Source: Verrucomicrobiota bacterium
Lineage (GTDB): Bacteria; Verrucomicrobiota; Verrucomicrobiia; Opitutales; UBA953
Direction: 5' to 3'
DNA: 9,218 nt
NCBI GenBank assembly: GCA_004293385.1
Contig: RDYO01000096.1
Span: 1-9,218, forward strand
Shown: positions 9,181 through 9,218 of the stretch, piece after piece
How the letters are laid out: every line of letters begins with the position of its first letter
Position numbering within the stretch: the first letter of the stretch is position 1
Program-made: the position numbers and the translations under genes
The notes under the pieces: generated by a model
The model's database searches: none
Told to the model about the DNA's origin: nothing
What the model saw: only the letters and a program-made list of their open reading frames with translations

Positions 9181-9218
9181 TTAGAACTTGAAGCGGAGAC
9201 CGGCGACCGCTTCGAAGC
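9181..9218 (-). CDS. C-terminal end of a probable outer-membrane beta-barrel protein (partial)
   Basis: Read on the - strand, the last codons before a TAA stop (9181-9183) give FEAVAGLRFKF. Alternating hydrophobic residues ending in a terminal Phe are the usual C-terminal strand signature recognised by BamA for outer-membrane barrel insertion. Only about 11 residues are in the window, so the family (porin, opacity-like or other barrel) cannot be named. The convergent orientation and the shared terminator at 9135-9160 support it being a real gene. Confidence 0.6.
   Translation of the reverse strand, partial: FEAVAGLRFKF

Overview
The window is a dense, high-G+C (mid-60s percent by eye) stretch of bacterial chromosome. 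Six complete genes and one 5'-truncated gene (carB) lie on the + strand, and the tail end of an opposing - strand gene is at the right edge. The cell is Gram-negative: there is a TolC-type outer-membrane channel, a periplasmic adaptor, a lipobox lipoprotein, and a C-terminal end typical of an outer-membrane beta barrel. The style suggests Verrucomicrobiota (Opitutales-like): high G+C, few Shine-Dalgarno sequences, and an esterase of the kind common in polysaccharide-degrading Verrucomicrobia and Planctomycetes. That placement is an inference, because no phylogenetic marker was compared.

Layout. (1) Positions 1-2748 are the last ~915 codons of carB, the large subunit of carbamoyl-phosphate synthetase (pyrimidine and arginine synthesis). 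(2) After 22 nt, 2771-3550 encodes an exported FKBP-type peptidyl-prolyl isomerase, probably co-transcribed with carB. A strong hairpin terminator at 3575-3606 closes this unit. (3) A possible promoter at 3604-3633 starts a second unit: a TolC-like channel (3653-5206), a MacA-like adaptor (5203-6273), a MacB-type ATPase (6275-6961) and a MacB-type permease (6958-8247). Two ATGA overlaps and a 1-nt gap join the four, so they are probably translationally coupled. Together they encode a self-contained tripartite ABC exporter spanning both membranes. (4) Seven nt later, 8255-9112 encodes a lipoprotein alpha/beta-hydrolase of the acetylxylan/feruloyl esterase-like group, probably the fifth gene of the same operon. 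(5) A perfect 26-bp palindrome at 9135-9160 with A and T flanks is a bidirectional terminator. Beyond it, 9181-9218 (- strand) is the last codons of a probable outer-membrane beta-barrel protein.

Working together: carB and the folding catalyst look like a housekeeping pair. The exporter plus esterase look like an envelope or secretion module whose substrate cannot be read from sequence. I found no tRNA, rRNA, CRISPR array, insertion sequence, phage gene or clearly novel system. The most useful leads are the esterase-linked, TolC-first split MacAB operon, the unusual residues in the CarB allosteric domain, and the compact terminator/promoter junction at 3559-3650. No stretch over 300 nt lacks a gene; the longest gaps are 102 nt (3551-3652) and 68 nt (9113-9180).
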